Notes: generated by a model not told the origin, from the sequence alone. A DNA stretch of 64,000 bases from Gracilaria domingensis (GCA_022539475.1 VCMS01000011.1:310001-374000); one strand, 5' to 3'; shown: positions 28,651 through 40,085, numbered from the stretch's first letter. Numbers and translations: made by a program.

Positions 28651-29126
28651 GCGCAGAACAGGGGGCGGGATCTGAAGGCGAAAGGTGCGATGCGAAACGA
28701 AGGAGGCACTCAATGACGCGCGCGTGCTAGCGCTCTGCGCCACTCCGGTCGTCCACGCTGCGCACGCGCGCTGCCAGCTGCGGTGGAAGTGCCAGGCGTT
28801 ACCCGCCGCGAGCGCGCCGCCAGCGCCAGTCAACAGCCGGCAGCCGCGCTGCCGCGGCGGTTTGCCGTCGCCGTGGCCAGGTGGGCGCCCCCGCGCCGCG
28901 TCCGCCGCCCCCCCCGTGTAATGAGCGCGGCCGTTTTCGGCGCGCCGTGCGGACCGTCGGCCCCCCCCCACCGCCCGGACGGCCACCGGTAGCCGCGTAC
29001 CTTCAGCCGCAGATCGCGTTGCCCCCTTACAGCCGCCTGCGCCATAATTGCGTCAGCCGCTCTTCAATTGCCCCGTCTCCCCCCATCAATCATCTTCAAC
29101 CAATGCATTCACGTCTGCGCTTGTAA

Positions 29127-29172
29127 GCCCCCCCCCTACATTTCCCCCCCCCCCGCCCCCCCCGCCCTATCG
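29127..29172 (+). promoter_or_regulatory. C-rich leader before the KDEL receptor gene
   Basis: Runs of C of up to 13, broken by T or G, about 80-120 bases before ATG 29248. It mirrors the G-rich block on the WNK side of the same island. Confidence 0.4.
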
Positions 29173-29247
29173 TTCCCACGGCTCCTACGCCGCCTTCCAT
29201 GGTGGATCCCACCTGCTCCCCCGCCTAGCTCAATCTCCTCCACCGCC

Positions 29248-29904
29248 ATGAATATCTTTCGCCTCGCGGCGGACATGCTGCATGTCGTCTCAATTCTGCT
29301 GCTACTCCTCAAGATTCAGACCTCCCACTCCTGCGCTGGAATCTCTCTCAAGACCCAGGTACTCTACATGACCGTTTTCAGCACCCGCTACGTCGATCTC
29401 CTATTCACCAAGCCCTGGCACTCAGCACTCACTTTCTACAACACCATCATGAAGATCCTCTTCCTCTCGTCCTCGGCCTATACCATTTACCTCATTCGAG
29501 AGCGCTACAAGCACACCTACGACAAAGTCCACGACACCTTTCGCATCCAGTACCTCATTGCTGGATCAGCTGTGCTCGCTCTCATATTCCATTTGCGCCT
29601 CACTCTCTTCGAGATTTTGTGGGCCTTCTCGGTCTTTCTGGAAGCGGTTGCCATTTTGCCCCAGTTATTCCTGCTGCAAGAGACAGGTGAGGTTGAGAAC
29701 ATCACCTCGCACTACATTTTTTGTTTAGGCGGATACAGGGCCCTCTACATTTGCAACTGGATCTATCGTTACTTCATGGAACACAGACGTAACCAATGGC
29801 TGGCATGGGGCTGCGGGACAGTCCAGACTTTGCTCTACGCCGATTTCTTCTACTATTATGTTCTCAGTCGGCGGCAAGGGAAGAAACTGCGATTGCCCCC
29901 ATAA
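29248..29904 (+). CDS. ERD2: ER lumen protein-retaining receptor (KDEL/HDEL receptor)
   Basis: 218 residues, seven membrane segments, usual family length. The signature start MNIFRLAADMLH is followed by KIQTSHSCAGISLKTQ, and TRYVDLL, LPQLFLLQ, HYIFCLGGYRALYICNWIYR are all characteristic. The C-terminal tail is basic (SRRQGKKLRLPP), consistent with COPI retrieval. The receptor returns KDEL-tagged proteins from Golgi to ER. It diverges from the WNK gene across a GC-rich island. The call is secure. Confidence 0.95.
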   Translation: MNIFRLAADMLHVVSILLLLLKIQTSHSCAGISLKTQVLYMTVFSTRYVDLLFTKPWHSALTFYNTIMKILFLSSSAYTIYLIRERYKHTYDKVHDTFRIQYLIAGSAVLALIFHLRLTLFEILWAFSVFLEAVAILPQLFLLQETGEVENITSHYIFCLGGYRALYICNWIYRYFMEHRRNQWLAWGCGTVQTLLYADFFYYYVLSRRQGKKLRLPP

Positions 29905-30695
29905 TCACGTCCCGTAGTCGCGCTCTTCGCCGAAAGCTGATGGATAAACATGAAACGAACAGTTCACCGTTTCCCATAACCTCACTTACGTATCTGTTCG
30001 CATCGAGAGTTGGCGAACAGCGAACGTTCTTCTAAATCGTACATCAGCTGTTCGTGCCTTCGGGAAAGCTCGTGTAAACTCACTTTTTTTTGCTCGCGTG
30101 ATTTCCGCTGCATTGTATCTAACTGTCCTTTCGGCGACGCAAGAAAATGAATCGCTCAAACAACTGGCAGTTGTGGGTTGCTCGGAGCAACCCACTGTTG
30201 CGTGAAGAACGGATCTGCAAAGCGCATTTGTTGCATATAACGTGCACACACTCTGCCTTAATGATTCGAAAGCTTCCCTTTCGGCGACTTGGGCTACGGA
30301 CGCGTGCTATTGATCTCCGTAAATGCAGAACGTTGCCCTGAGCATTCAACTGGGAAGTAGCTTTGCTCGCCCGATGTACTTCTCATTCCAAAGCAGCGCT
30401 TCGACCTAATCGCATCTTCGCGATCATTGCCAAACTTGACGCTCTTTGGAAGTAGGCACCCACTCGTCGAGAGAAATGAGAGCAGTGATTTACTCCAGCA
30501 ACTTAACACCTCCAGCTCAGAAGCCAAAGAACAGAGACTCCTTTCCTGCTTTTCTCCTGGTTTCTAGAACCGCAAAAGTATCACCACTTGCTCCATTGTG
30601 GCATCATCCCCCCGGAAAACTTCCCGTCTACGTGCGCCTAGTCAAATAGAACTGCAATGCAGTCCAGTCTTGCGATAATTTGATATAGGAACGAT
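29905..30695. other. Spacer KDEL receptor / GT8-like
   Basis: Converging genes with about 800 bases between them. Short frames only. A short inverted repeat with AAAGCG/CGAACA words is seen, nothing clear. Confidence 0.35.
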
Positions 30696-32203
30696 CTAAA
30701 TAAGCGAAATCCCCTGCGTAGCAACAATTCTTGTCTTAGTGAGACATATCTTCAAAGCCCGCGAAAAATCTCCAGGTCCAGGAGCACGAAAGCCCCATTC
30801 CCGGTCGATATGCTCTATAAATGCTAAGACGTTGTGGCTCTGATGTATTCAGTTGCTTACGATTCCAAAGTGAGGAACCTTTCCCGCCACGCACTGGCAG
30901 CATCGTGACAGCTCGAAAACGTTTTCGTTTCAAAGTACGAAGCCTCGACTGAATCAATGGAGTCACCAACAAGCGTTTCGTTTGATTCTGCTTTGTTCTT
31001 CCTCTCCCATTCCCTCAAATGTTTTTTCTTTTCCGTAACAGCCATGTGCCTGTACGCGAAGGATAAGTGGCCCAATAACCACCGTTGAAGTCGCATATTC
31101 TCCTTACAATATTGCAGTAGTCTCCGTGAATCATCCATAGCTACAATTTCATCCCAACTGCAATGAGGAAACAATGAAAGCTCATTGTAGAAAAGAAGGT
31201 TGAGAAGCGTTTGGTCATTTAGGCGAAATCCGGGACGAAACGTACAGATGATTTCGATACTTCTCGAAAATATCTCCACAGGTGAAGGGAGCTTTTCTAC
31301 ATCCACTATGAAAAAGCAAGTTGCCCCTGTTTTGGCCCGATCTGGATATCGATTGTCAAGTTGTCTTGTCTGGTTCGCGTCTAGGTATTTTCTATTGATC
31401 TCGTTTCCGTGGAGAGATTTTTTGTTGAAAGAACGATCGTTTTGTCTCATCAAGATCGTAACATTGTCGGGAAACATTACTCTAAGCATGGGTTCCAAGC
31501 TTGTGAGAAGCCCGTCAGCATCTAAAAAAATTAGGCGTTCATACGTTCGAAACACTGGATTGAGAAAGACTTCCATCTTTCTGAACTTGTTCGGTTCAAG
31601 ATGGCGATAAGACTTTTGGCTTTCTGTCATCTCGTCTATCCATGAATCAAAAATTGGACGCGTTCTCACAACAAAGACTCCGAGTTCCTCGATTTCCTGA
31701 CGAGTTTCCTCCTCAAAAAAGTCATAGTCGATAGCTAAGAGGAACATTGGTTCTTTCCATCCAATATGTCTTGCTTTTCGAAACAGCTGCAACATGCAAT
31801 CTTGAAAAGAGGGGTCTGAAAGTGTTATCAAAGCCGCTGACGGATGTTCTGATAAACCAGACCTGCGCATGTGTGCTAACCTTTCCTTTATGATCAAGTC
31901 CCGACGAGTCCGAAACATTCTTCGAATTGTAATGTTCAGTATGGCCACGGATGCTGCTAGGGAGAGTAAAATGAGTACATTCGTCTTCTTCACCACCAGA
32001 AAACTTCTCTGTGCGTAAGGTTTAAGCATATTTTCTGCTTGCAGAGTGCGGTGCATCGGTTGTGGAGCACTCATTAGCCTGCTCTGCGAGGCAAAGCGCT
32101 CTGTTTGGGTACAGAATATGTGCACCTCAAGGAATGTGCCAAGAGTGCTCGCGGTGGGTCTACCAGTGTACCTTCGTAGAAACCATGAGTCTCGTTTTTG
32201 CAT
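30696..32203 (-). CDS. GT8-like type II membrane glycosyltransferase
   Basis: From ATG 32203 the main frame runs 448 codons to a stop at 30857. A shorter start (ATG 32074) would put the anchor helix NVLILLSLAASVAILNITI closer to the N-terminus, as usual for Golgi type II enzymes. The domain has ALITLSDPSF, a long donor-binding half, the DxD motif RLIFLDADGLL and NDQTLLNLLFY, typical of GT8/glycogenin-like enzymes. After the stop, a protein-like stretch continues in another frame: HNVLAFIEHIDREWGFRAPG to a stop at 30696. Removing 23 bases (30838-30860, GTAAGC...GAG) joins the two into 494 residues. That could be a tiny intron, a frameshift or an assembly indel. Sugar donor unknown. Confidence 0.6.
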
Positions 32204-33633
32204 TGTGGAATATTCCACATTACGGATCACAACTTGTGATTCACAAGATGTTGATTTTTTTTTGCCTCAGTGTGAAGGGTGCTCAACGAAGTTTGCCTGA
32301 CGAACCATCAATTCATACCAACATGCTGTTGGTATCCTAGTCATCCTATGCGCTACGATCCGCACCGGAATGGTAGATGTATTCGAAAACCATGCGTTTA
32401 TGAGAATAGACAGTCATGCCTCAAAAAAAGTTGCCTCTTTAACTGCAGGAATCATACGAAAGTGTAGTTGGCATTCATCATGAAACAGGAATTTTACCCG
32501 AGGAAAGATATTTGTTGAAAGTCAGTGAAATAGCGAACGAACATGACGTTCGACGTGGATACTTGAGTGGTCACGACGTGGTTGTGTTTTTTTAGTGTTG
32601 AACCATCATCTTGTATCGGGCATTTGCTGACAATGCTCCCAGTCCCCAGGCATACAAAAATGCGCCTGGATCCTTAGCTGTCATGTGGGATATTGCACAT
32701 GAGCTGTGAAGAAGTTGAATGACATGGTCTGGACTCTGATATGTTAAGAAAGACAACAGACGACGTCACGTTTTGTTCTTGGAGTATATCGAAAGAATTA
32801 CAGAATCGAACCAAGTCAAGTGTTAAGCGAATGGCATGAGCAACGGTATGCTCAGAGAACTTGAACCCTTGAATATGAAAGGGCAGAAGTCTCGGCAACG
32901 GATTCATGTGACATCAAGTTGAGGAGCAGCAGCATCTTTATTGTATTGTTGGACTTTGAGAGGGTGATTTCGTTTTGAGTGTATATTGAGAAAGACTCGC
33001 AGATGAAGCGCCGACAAGGGAAGCTATTGTTTCGGCTGCAGATCCTGAAATGTGCTTTTCCCGCTCGTATTTACTACAAGTTCAAAGTTCGAACCTGTGG
33101 GACGTTGCTGATCAAAGGACAATCCTTCTATGATAGAATACAATGCAATCTTTAAGCAGACCAGGGGTCGCTGGCCTGTAGAGTATAATGATGCTCGCCG
33201 CACCTAGATCCCTACAACAAGGACACGGGCATATCCCAACGGCAAAGTTATTTACAAATTCCACGCTTCGAAAGTTAATGTCGACAAGTCTCTACCAGTA
33301 CGACGTATCGGCATTTCCTGTAACAAAAGCAACGTATCAATCATAGAATATAGCACAGTGATGGAAGACAATTAGTATATGCTCATGAGGCCAGTGGAGT
33401 AGCACTCCTCTTCATGGTCACGTCAATTCCAGCTTTTCATCTTTCCCCTAATCCGTAGATAATCCCAAGAAAGACGGTGCTCGGGACCTCTTCTTTTTCA
33501 TACAGTGCACAGCTCCTAGTATCTAGAAGAGATGTGGAGTTAAGCGTGTTAGCAGTTACGAATGAATTCATGTGGTCTACAGCTGGAAAGCATGGTGTGA
33601 AAATACTTGTGGTCCTACGTGGGACATCTATCC
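32204..33633. other. Gene-free interval
   Basis: 1.4 kb without a supported gene. A minus-strand frame of 77 codons at 32674-32907 (PFHIQGFKFSEHTVAHAIR) looks mildly protein-like but has no recognisable family. The rest appears noncoding. Confidence 0.35.
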
Positions 33634-35764
33634 TCACGAATCTCGATCAGGTTGCATCGTTAGCTGCCGCGCGAGACGTTTCCCCCTAATAACGAGGATT
33701 CCACAGAGAGCCAGAAGCAGAGCTCCGAAAACAGTGAAATCCTCGGCAAACGAACCGAGAACGGTTGAACTGAATCTGTTCTGTGACAGGGTCCCTTCCC
33801 TGTCTGGCTTCCGAGCAAGTTTATCCACGTGCAGTTCACTCTGAACAGCTTGGAAGTCAGTATCCCCGCTGCACCAATCTCCAAACCTTTCGCATATATC
33901 CAACAGTGCCCAATACACTCGAAGGCCGAATATAGCGACAGTAGCGGGAGCCACTGCATCCTCATTAACTAGTGAGGCGGAGGTGAGGTAATGCAAAGCT
34001 ATATCCCGGTCTTTTTCGACGCCGAGCCCTCTTGCATGCATAAGACCAATAGCGACCATTCCCTCAGCATTTTTAAGTTCGGCGGCCTTCTCATAAACAC
34101 GAGCGGCCTCATCGTAGGCTCTGCTTTCAGAGTAAAGAACATTACCGAGCCGTACAAGCGAGTCCGTGTGCCCTTGCAGACCGGAGTATTGATACAGCTG
34201 ATAAGCTTCTTCAAGTCTACGTTCACGATCCCAATGGCTTAGTTCAGCCACTCCATCGGACATGCTTTGCTCTAGCAAGATGGCTGCATTAAATTCTGCG
34301 ATTTCGATGCCAACATAACCTGCTTGCATGTAACGGTAGAAGGCTCCGAACTCATCCCCGTCTTCCAAAGAACCAGAGGCCAAGTCGAAAAGAGTTTTCC
34401 ATTCTCCTTCTTCAGCTACTTCTTTCAGATACTTCACTCCTTGCACACAGCTCGAGGCCTTGGCGGGAGGGGTACCACTTAATAGAATAGTACCTAAGTT
34501 GAACTTGGCCTGGATGTTTCCATGAGTCGCAGCTTTCTCAAATTCTAGGTAGGCCGCCTGCCGATCTTCTTTTCTCCCTCGTCCATTCCACAGTAGGAGT
34601 GCTAGCTGAAATGATGAATCTGCATGCCCTTCTTTCGAAGCCAGTTCAAAATGCATCGCTGCTCTTACGTAGTTTTTATCAAATCCAAGTAGCCCATGCA
34701 AGTTGCACATTCCCATCGCATAGTGACCCATTTTATTCCCATCTGCAGCAGCATGTCGGAAATGCAGTGCTGCAGACTCATTTCGCCTGTCTCTCATATC
34801 AATATAACCAAGCATTGCATGGGCTTCATGTCCACCCGCGTCGGCAGCTCGTCCGAGAACAAGGCGAGCCTGTGCCTGATCTGGATGGATACCATATCCG
34901 CCGTAGTAGTGTAGAGCACCTAGTGCAGTCATTGCAGCGCGGTCTCCCTCTTGACGCATGTCCGATGATGTTGCCTGGAAGACCGTCACTGTCGCCTAGT
35001 CTCACTCTGCCAACATCTTCAAGCCCTTCAGGGAGTGGAGGCTTAGAATTGAGGAAGTTTTCCGGCGTGGGCCAATGACGTGCGTCAGTCGCGATTGCAT
35101 GCGCAGCTTGTTTGTAGTACTCAGAAGCCGTTTTGCAACTTTGTTTCAGATTGATTCCATAAAGATGGCGAAACCCGAGGGCTGTCATCGAGTAAACGTT
35201 CCCAGTGCCCGCAGCTATCTTCCAATGTAATAACGCGAGAGCCTCCGATTTTTCAACACCATATCGATCAGCGATCCCTGATGCATGCAAGAAACCGAGG
35301 AGGCCATGTGCATCCGGCTGCCCTGCTCTGGAAGCAATGCGGAGATGGTGTACAGCACGTGAGATATCTCGAGGTAGCGAGGCCTCTCCCGAAAGCAAAA
35401 GAGCTCCGGCAGTAGACATTGCACCAGAGTGGCCGAGCAATCCTGCCAGGCGGAATAATTTCACAGCGGCATGACCATTCTGACGCAGTGATATCTCCTC
35501 TTCGGCCAATGATATAAGATGTTCTAGTACTGGTTCTTCTTCCTTTTGGTTCCATGCAGAATACCCGCGTCTTCGAAGTCCGAAGAAATACCCACCAAGA
35601 TCTGACATGCTTTGCAAGGAGGACGAGGAACTCTTCGATGAGGGTACATCTTTCTTAATATTAGAATTGGGAGTCGAAAGGGAGAAGACTGTTTGGAAAA
35701 ATTGAACGCAGATGAAAAGAATCACAACAACCGTAACTCGGCGAGAAGAAGAAAAAAGCATCAT
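33634..35764 (-). CDS. SEL1L: SEL1L/HRD3-like ERAD adaptor, with an apparent frame break
   Basis: Starts at the twin ATG (35764/35761) with a hydrophobic signal sequence (VTVVVILFICVQFFQTVF). Many Sel1 repeats follow, for example GHSGAMSTAGALLLSGE, GQPDAHGLLGFLHASG and GHADSSFQLALLLWNGRG, and a C-terminal transmembrane helix (FGALLLALCGILVIRG) with a basic tail. This is the layout of SEL1L/HRD3, the luminal adaptor of the HRD1 ubiquitin ligase in ER-associated degradation. The conserved RVRLxD segment (RVRLGDS) ends the first frame; the next repeat (MRQEGDRAAMTALGALHYYG) continues one base out of phase. The shift lies near 34960-34990. It could be an assembly indel, a tiny intron or a real mutation. 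It diverges from ALG8, another ER gene. Confidence 0.75.
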
Positions 35765-36512
35765 CCTCAAACGTTGAATCCAAACACCAACGGCATTCGT
35801 TATAAACCAAAACGTAAGGAAGGCGAACGAATTCCTCGAGGTAGCGGTACCCTTCAAAGTTTAGAAGCGTAGTCGGGAGTGTTAACACCACACTCAACGC
35901 GGGTCTGGGCGCATTTCAGACGTCTCAGACGTCTCCGTCTTCATCCAAGCATAGACTGCACCTCTTCGTCGTTGTATCTTCAGAGACTGTTGCGTTCCGC
36001 ATGTACGGCAAGAACACGACGTCAATTTTTGCCTTGGGTTTGCCAAAACCAAATATCTTGACTGAATATGATTCGGCCGTGTTTCGAAACTTTCGGAGCA
36101 AACCGAGATGTCTTACAGCGGCTGTAATGCAGTTGTCATTCTGGATCTTCAGATCCATTTCCTTAAGGATTATGGATCACAGCGTGATGATCTTGGCAGC
36201 TACAGCGTGCAGCCGCTACACTACACGAAGATCACATCTAAATTGTAGATTCTACCGACGGTGCCGCCGGTACTCGTACCCCTCTGAATGGGCAGACGTC
36301 CGTGTGGAGTACAATATTTTCGTACCTCGGTTCTGCCACGAGCTCATGCCAGGCAACGTTGCTCTTTCACATTCTGTAACCTACGAAAGCTGCGGTGGCC
36401 ATCCTTCTTCGAGAAACCGGTTATGGGGTAAAATTTGACGTCTTGGAGCGGAACAAAATACTTGCAACGATTAAACTGCGTTATCGCTGACATGTAGAGC
36501 GTCGTTTCCAGG
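35765..36512. other. Divergent spacer SEL1L / ALG8 with unassigned short frames
   Basis: Contains a 77-codon minus-strand frame (35925-36158, ATG start, with KIFGFGKPKAKIDVVFLPYM) and an overlapping 145-codon plus-strand frame (36001-36438, with CHELMPGNVALSHSVTYES). Both look partly protein-like but neither is recognised and they cannot both be real. Possibly a small gene or a remnant. Confidence 0.3.
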
Positions 36513-38012
36513 ATGAAGACGGACGATGTCTTCTACCCTGTACTTCAAACGGCTGTGATATCAATCTCACTCAAGTTGCTACTGCTGCCGGCAACATACA
36601 GCACAGATCTGCATGTACATCGAAACTGGAAGGCGATAACATATAATCTTCCGTTGAGCGAGTGGTATACGGACGATACATCACAGTGGACACTCGATTA
36701 CCCACCAATGTTTGCGTTCTTCGAATACTTACTAGCCAAAGTCCTACACTTCTTTGACCCATCTCTGACCGCCTTGATCGCGAAGGACGCGGTATCCGAT
36801 CTTTCAGTCACCCTTCTTAGAGTTTCTGTTTTAACAGCCGAGATTCCACTCATCTATGCGGTTTATCACATACTATCGACCCTGAGGTCATGTAAGAAAC
36901 TCTGCAAGTCTCAAATTTCTTCGGCTGCGTCGATTCTGCTGCTTTTACCCGGTCTTACCCTTGTTGACAATATTCATTTTCAGTACAACGCCCTGCCGAT
37001 ATCAATGCTTCTGTTAACGCTATCTTACTTGCTTGGTGGGAGACCATATATGGCCTGTGTAGCGTTTTGTACAGCACTGAATCTGAAGCATACTCTTCTC
37101 CCACTGGTACCGACAATAGCAGTATACCTTATTGCTACACTACCCCCAGGAATTTCGTCCGCTCTTCGACAGCTTGGGGCCCTATGTTTTGTCACTGTCA
37201 TATCGCTGTTGCTTCCGTGGTTCTCTTTGTACTATGTCGGCGGAGAGCACTATGTCAAGGCTGCTCTCTCTCGTCTGTTTCCTTTCAATCGAGGTCTTCT
37301 GCATGCAAATTGGGCACCTAACATATGGGCTCTTTATTCTTTTGTTGATCGGCTACTGCTACAAATGTTTCCTAAGCCAAACGCGCCATCTACAACATCC
37401 GGCCTAATCGGTGAGAATGCTCCGTTCGCATACCTACCGAATCCAACTCCCGCCATTTGCGCCTCACTGATTCTTGTGTCAATAACACTAATTTTGAGCT
37501 GCTTGTACCAGAACCCAAGCGTTAACAATCTAATCTTATCAACTGCCATTAACCTTCATGCTGCGTTTTTATTTGGATGGCATGTACATGAAAAAGCAGC
37601 TCTATTAACGCTGTACTCGTTGATTCTAGGCTCATTGATCCGCGAGGACCTTTGCGGACCATTTCTATTGTTTTCCCTAGCATCACAATTTGCAATGTTT
37701 GAGCTTGTGAGGCGACCAGCCGAAGCGATTTTCGTTGTGACACATTTCGTTGCGTACCACATGCTGGTCATTTCTGAACTGCCTCGAGGTTGTATGAATA
37801 GATGGATTTTTGTTGTGTATTCTACTGGGCTAGCTATTGTCGAAGCATATTCAGGAGTTCTCGGTGTACATCGCATTCTTTTCTTCGATCGCATGCAATT
37901 CTTGCCGATCTTACTTGTTTCTGTATATTCAGCTGCCGGTGTGACTGTAACCTTTTTGTACCTGCTTCACATGATGATCTATACATCATTTGTTCCCATA
38001 GTCAGAGACTGA
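36513..38012 (+). CDS. ALG8: Dolichyl-P-Glc glucosyltransferase ALG8 (GT57)
   Basis: 499 residues, single exon, polytopic membrane protein with about eleven helices. The ALG6/ALG8 signature is near the N-terminus: STDLHVHRNWKAITYNLP, SEWYTDDTSQWTLDYPP. VDNIHFQYNALP and LNLKHTLLPLVP follow, with FGWHVHEKAALL in the C-terminal half. HRNWKAIT with LDYPPMFAFFEY favours ALG8 over ALG6. ALG8 adds the second glucose to the lipid-linked oligosaccharide on the luminal face of the ER, before N-glycosylation. Beside SEL1L it makes an ER-related pair. Confidence 0.92.
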   Translation: MKTDDVFYPVLQTAVISISLKLLLLPATYSTDLHVHRNWKAITYNLPLSEWYTDDTSQWTLDYPPMFAFFEYLLAKVLHFFDPSLTALIAKDAVSDLSVTLLRVSVLTAEIPLIYAVYHILSTLRSCKKLCKSQISSAASILLLLPGLTLVDNIHFQYNALPISMLLLTLSYLLGGRPYMACVAFCTALNLKHTLLPLVPTIAVYLIATLPPGISSALRQLGALCFVTVISLLLPWFSLYYVGGEHYVKAALSRLFPFNRGLLHANWAPNIWALYSFVDRLLLQMFPKPNAPSTTSGLIGENAPFAYLPNPTPAICASLILVSITLILSCLYQNPSVNNLILSTAINLHAAFLFGWHVHEKAALLTLYSLILGSLIREDLCGPFLLFSLASQFAMFELVRRPAEAIFVVTHFVAYHMLVISELPRGCMNRWIFVVYSTGLAIVEAYSGVLGVHRILFFDRMQFLPILLVSVYSAAGVTVTFLYLLHMMIYTSFVPIVRD

Positions 38013-38690
38013 GAGAGACAAGGATAAAGTGTATTCTATCCCATCGGGCAAGACGTTAGGTGGATATCCGAATGTGTTCTGCATCCAGAATATGGAGAGC
38101 GTTTATGTTCTCCCAGCATGGATTCGAAACAGAGCTCTCATTCTCTCTCTCCAATCTCCCGCGTATGCTTCGTTATACGATACGCAACACAAGAATTTAT
38201 TGTTTGGAAAGTGCGTTTTCACTGGCAACACTTTATCTAGCCACTTCTTGATAATTTCGGGTAAAGCTAACCTCTACCCTTGACAGGAAGAAGTAAACAC
38301 ATCCTCAGGATGAAGCTCTATTTGGACATCGTAGAGTATGGTGAACTGCAGAACGTTTGCCCTGCATTCACAAAGTATAGTTTTCTCTCTCAGTAATGAT
38401 CTCAAATGAGTGAAGAAGCGGAATGTGTCCAACAAAGAGGTGCCACAGAGTTCACCCCATCGTTGAGAAACATAGCTTAAGCGTTAAACTTAAGATGAAA
38501 CGCTTATCGAAAGTGAACAAGAACCAAATCGTTTCGAGCACCTCCACAAAAACTGGTGATCCATAATGTTTATACCAATTATACATGCATTTCCTGTTTC
38601 ACTAATCCCGACTCACAAATCTTGAGAGCTCTTGTGTGACAAATCACAGTTGTAGTGGACGGGGACGCAGTCAGAGTTTATTTATCCATT
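38013..38690. other. Spacer downstream of ALG8
   Basis: Noncoding, moderately AT-rich, no repeat family recognised apart from the LINE tail beginning at 38691. Confidence 0.35.
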
Positions 38691-39110
38691 CTTCTTCTTC
38701 ATTTCGAACATCGACCTCTAATTCCTAGGTCGAAGTAGAACGTTCTTTCTACAGAAAGTTCTCTCTCGTCAGAAAGGCCAACAACCTTTGCGGATGTTGT
38801 CTAATAAATTGTTCGAGACTCAGATTTTGTCGTGCAGATAACGGAGGGAGCGTTTCTCGGCGAGGGGCGTTCGTCAGAGGGCATTTCAATACCATATGGT
38901 CTGGATCCTTTTTGACGTTTGTACCACAACCACATCGTACAGTTTTTCCGTGATGTACGAAGCAAGTGGATGTAGATTTATTCATTCTATTTCTGCAGTC
39001 CATTACCAATCGAATGCGAGTTTCCCAATGAATTCTAGTAAGCTGGGTCGACACGCCAGCGAGCGCGGCATAGTTACCGTGTTAAAAATCTAACAACCAT
39101 GTATGCTGGG
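38691..39110 (-). mobile_element. LINE 3' fragment with C-terminal zinc-knuckle coding sequence
   Basis: Minus strand. Residual coding sequence (39084-38749) ends with a pattern typical of the C-terminus of non-LTR retrotransposon polymerases: RIHWETRIRLVMDCRNRM, then CGCGTNVKKDPDHMVLKC (CxC ... H ... C), then R-x8-L and a Leu-rich end (SLEQFIRQHPQRLLAFL). A 3' UTR follows, ending in a (GAA)n-type tail (38691-38700). The reverse transcriptase core is absent, so it is truncated at the 5' side. Segments at 12899, 40926 and 41371 share this 3' end. Confidence 0.65.
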
Positions 39111-39204
39111 TAAACTCCTGTTTCAGGGTTAGTGCATGTTTCCACCAAATAAGAAGCCACTTTCTAGAACTGTTCAGTAGCTTTATCTTCTTCTTTATTA
39201 TGAG

Positions 39205-39231
39205 CGTGATACGCTTATTGCTCGTATCACG
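39205..39231. repeat. 9-bp perfect hairpin
   Basis: CGTGATACG and CGTATCACG separated by nine bases. No coding context; function unknown. Confidence 0.5.
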
Positions 39232-39841
39232 TGGGGTTTTGCTAAGGACCCCCAGCACTTATAATGTTTTCCCTATCAACGTAGCTGCTGACTACAAATC
39301 TGATTTGTACCGTGTTACGCTCACTGAGCTTTGTGTCAGCAAAAGCATTAACCTCTAAAGTGTTCTCTCGTCTGCGTGAGCATTTCGTCACCGATGATTC
39401 AGCCTCTTCATCTCTCCTTCTTTTTGTAGTACCTCTTCCTTCTTCCTCTTGAGGTCATCGGCTAAGGGGTACACCACGGCAAGGCGCTCTGCACGTACCT
39501 CATTGCGCCGTACAAGAGGTTGTGACGGCTCTCCTTCACTCAGTCCTCATTTCCTTGGCGACACCAGGCAAAGGAGCAGCCAGTCGCTTCACATCGTTCT
39601 TCGACCCTAGGCATGTGCGTAAAAGCTTTTACGAAGAAAAAACCTGTAGAAAACCGCCACATGGTTGCCTCCGTTGGATGTATCACACCATGGGGAGGGA
39701 AAGCCAGGGAAAACATCGGTAGGATCGTTCCCAGTGATCAGCTCGTGGCCTGCTGCTTGCGTGCAGCTAGTCGGGGGCCTTTTCACGACTTACCACCCAG
39801 GTCGACGATGGCGATCGGTAAGCAGACCAACCGTCCGGCCG

Positions 39842-40085
39842 ATTTTAGTGACTTCCCGAGTCTGCAGAGGCGCGCCGGTGCGCCGAGCGCCCATGCGAGT
39901 TTAACGACATCCCGAGTCCGGAGCGGCGATCGGTGCGCCGATTACCGCGGCGAGTTTAGCGACTTCCCGAGTCCGGAGAGGCGTCGGTGTGCCGAGCGCC
40001 TATGCGAGTTTACCGACTTCCCGAGTCCGGAACAGCGATTGGTGCGCCAATCGCTGGGACGAGTTTAACGACCTCCCGGGTCAGT
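39842..40085. repeat. Minisatellite, about 55 bp, 4.5 copies
   Basis: Units of 56, 55, 54 and 55 bases and a partial fifth, each opening with GA[GT]TTTA-x-[CT]GAC and CCCGAGTC. The unit is far more CpG-rich than its surroundings. An open frame across it (39613-40068) yields repeated DFPSPE[RQ], but unit lengths are not multiples of three so the phase changes from copy to copy; coding is doubtful. Confidence 0.75.

Noticed and set aside
34960-34990. 19-base GT...AG segment as an intron in the SEL1L gene
   Set aside because: It would remove the conserved RVRLxD segment and is far shorter than the other introns; a single-base frame change explains the data better.
39613-40068. 151-codon open frame across the minisatellite
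   Set aside because: Repeat unit lengths of 54-56 bases shift phase, the upstream part has no recognisable domain, and the opening is explained by repeat composition.
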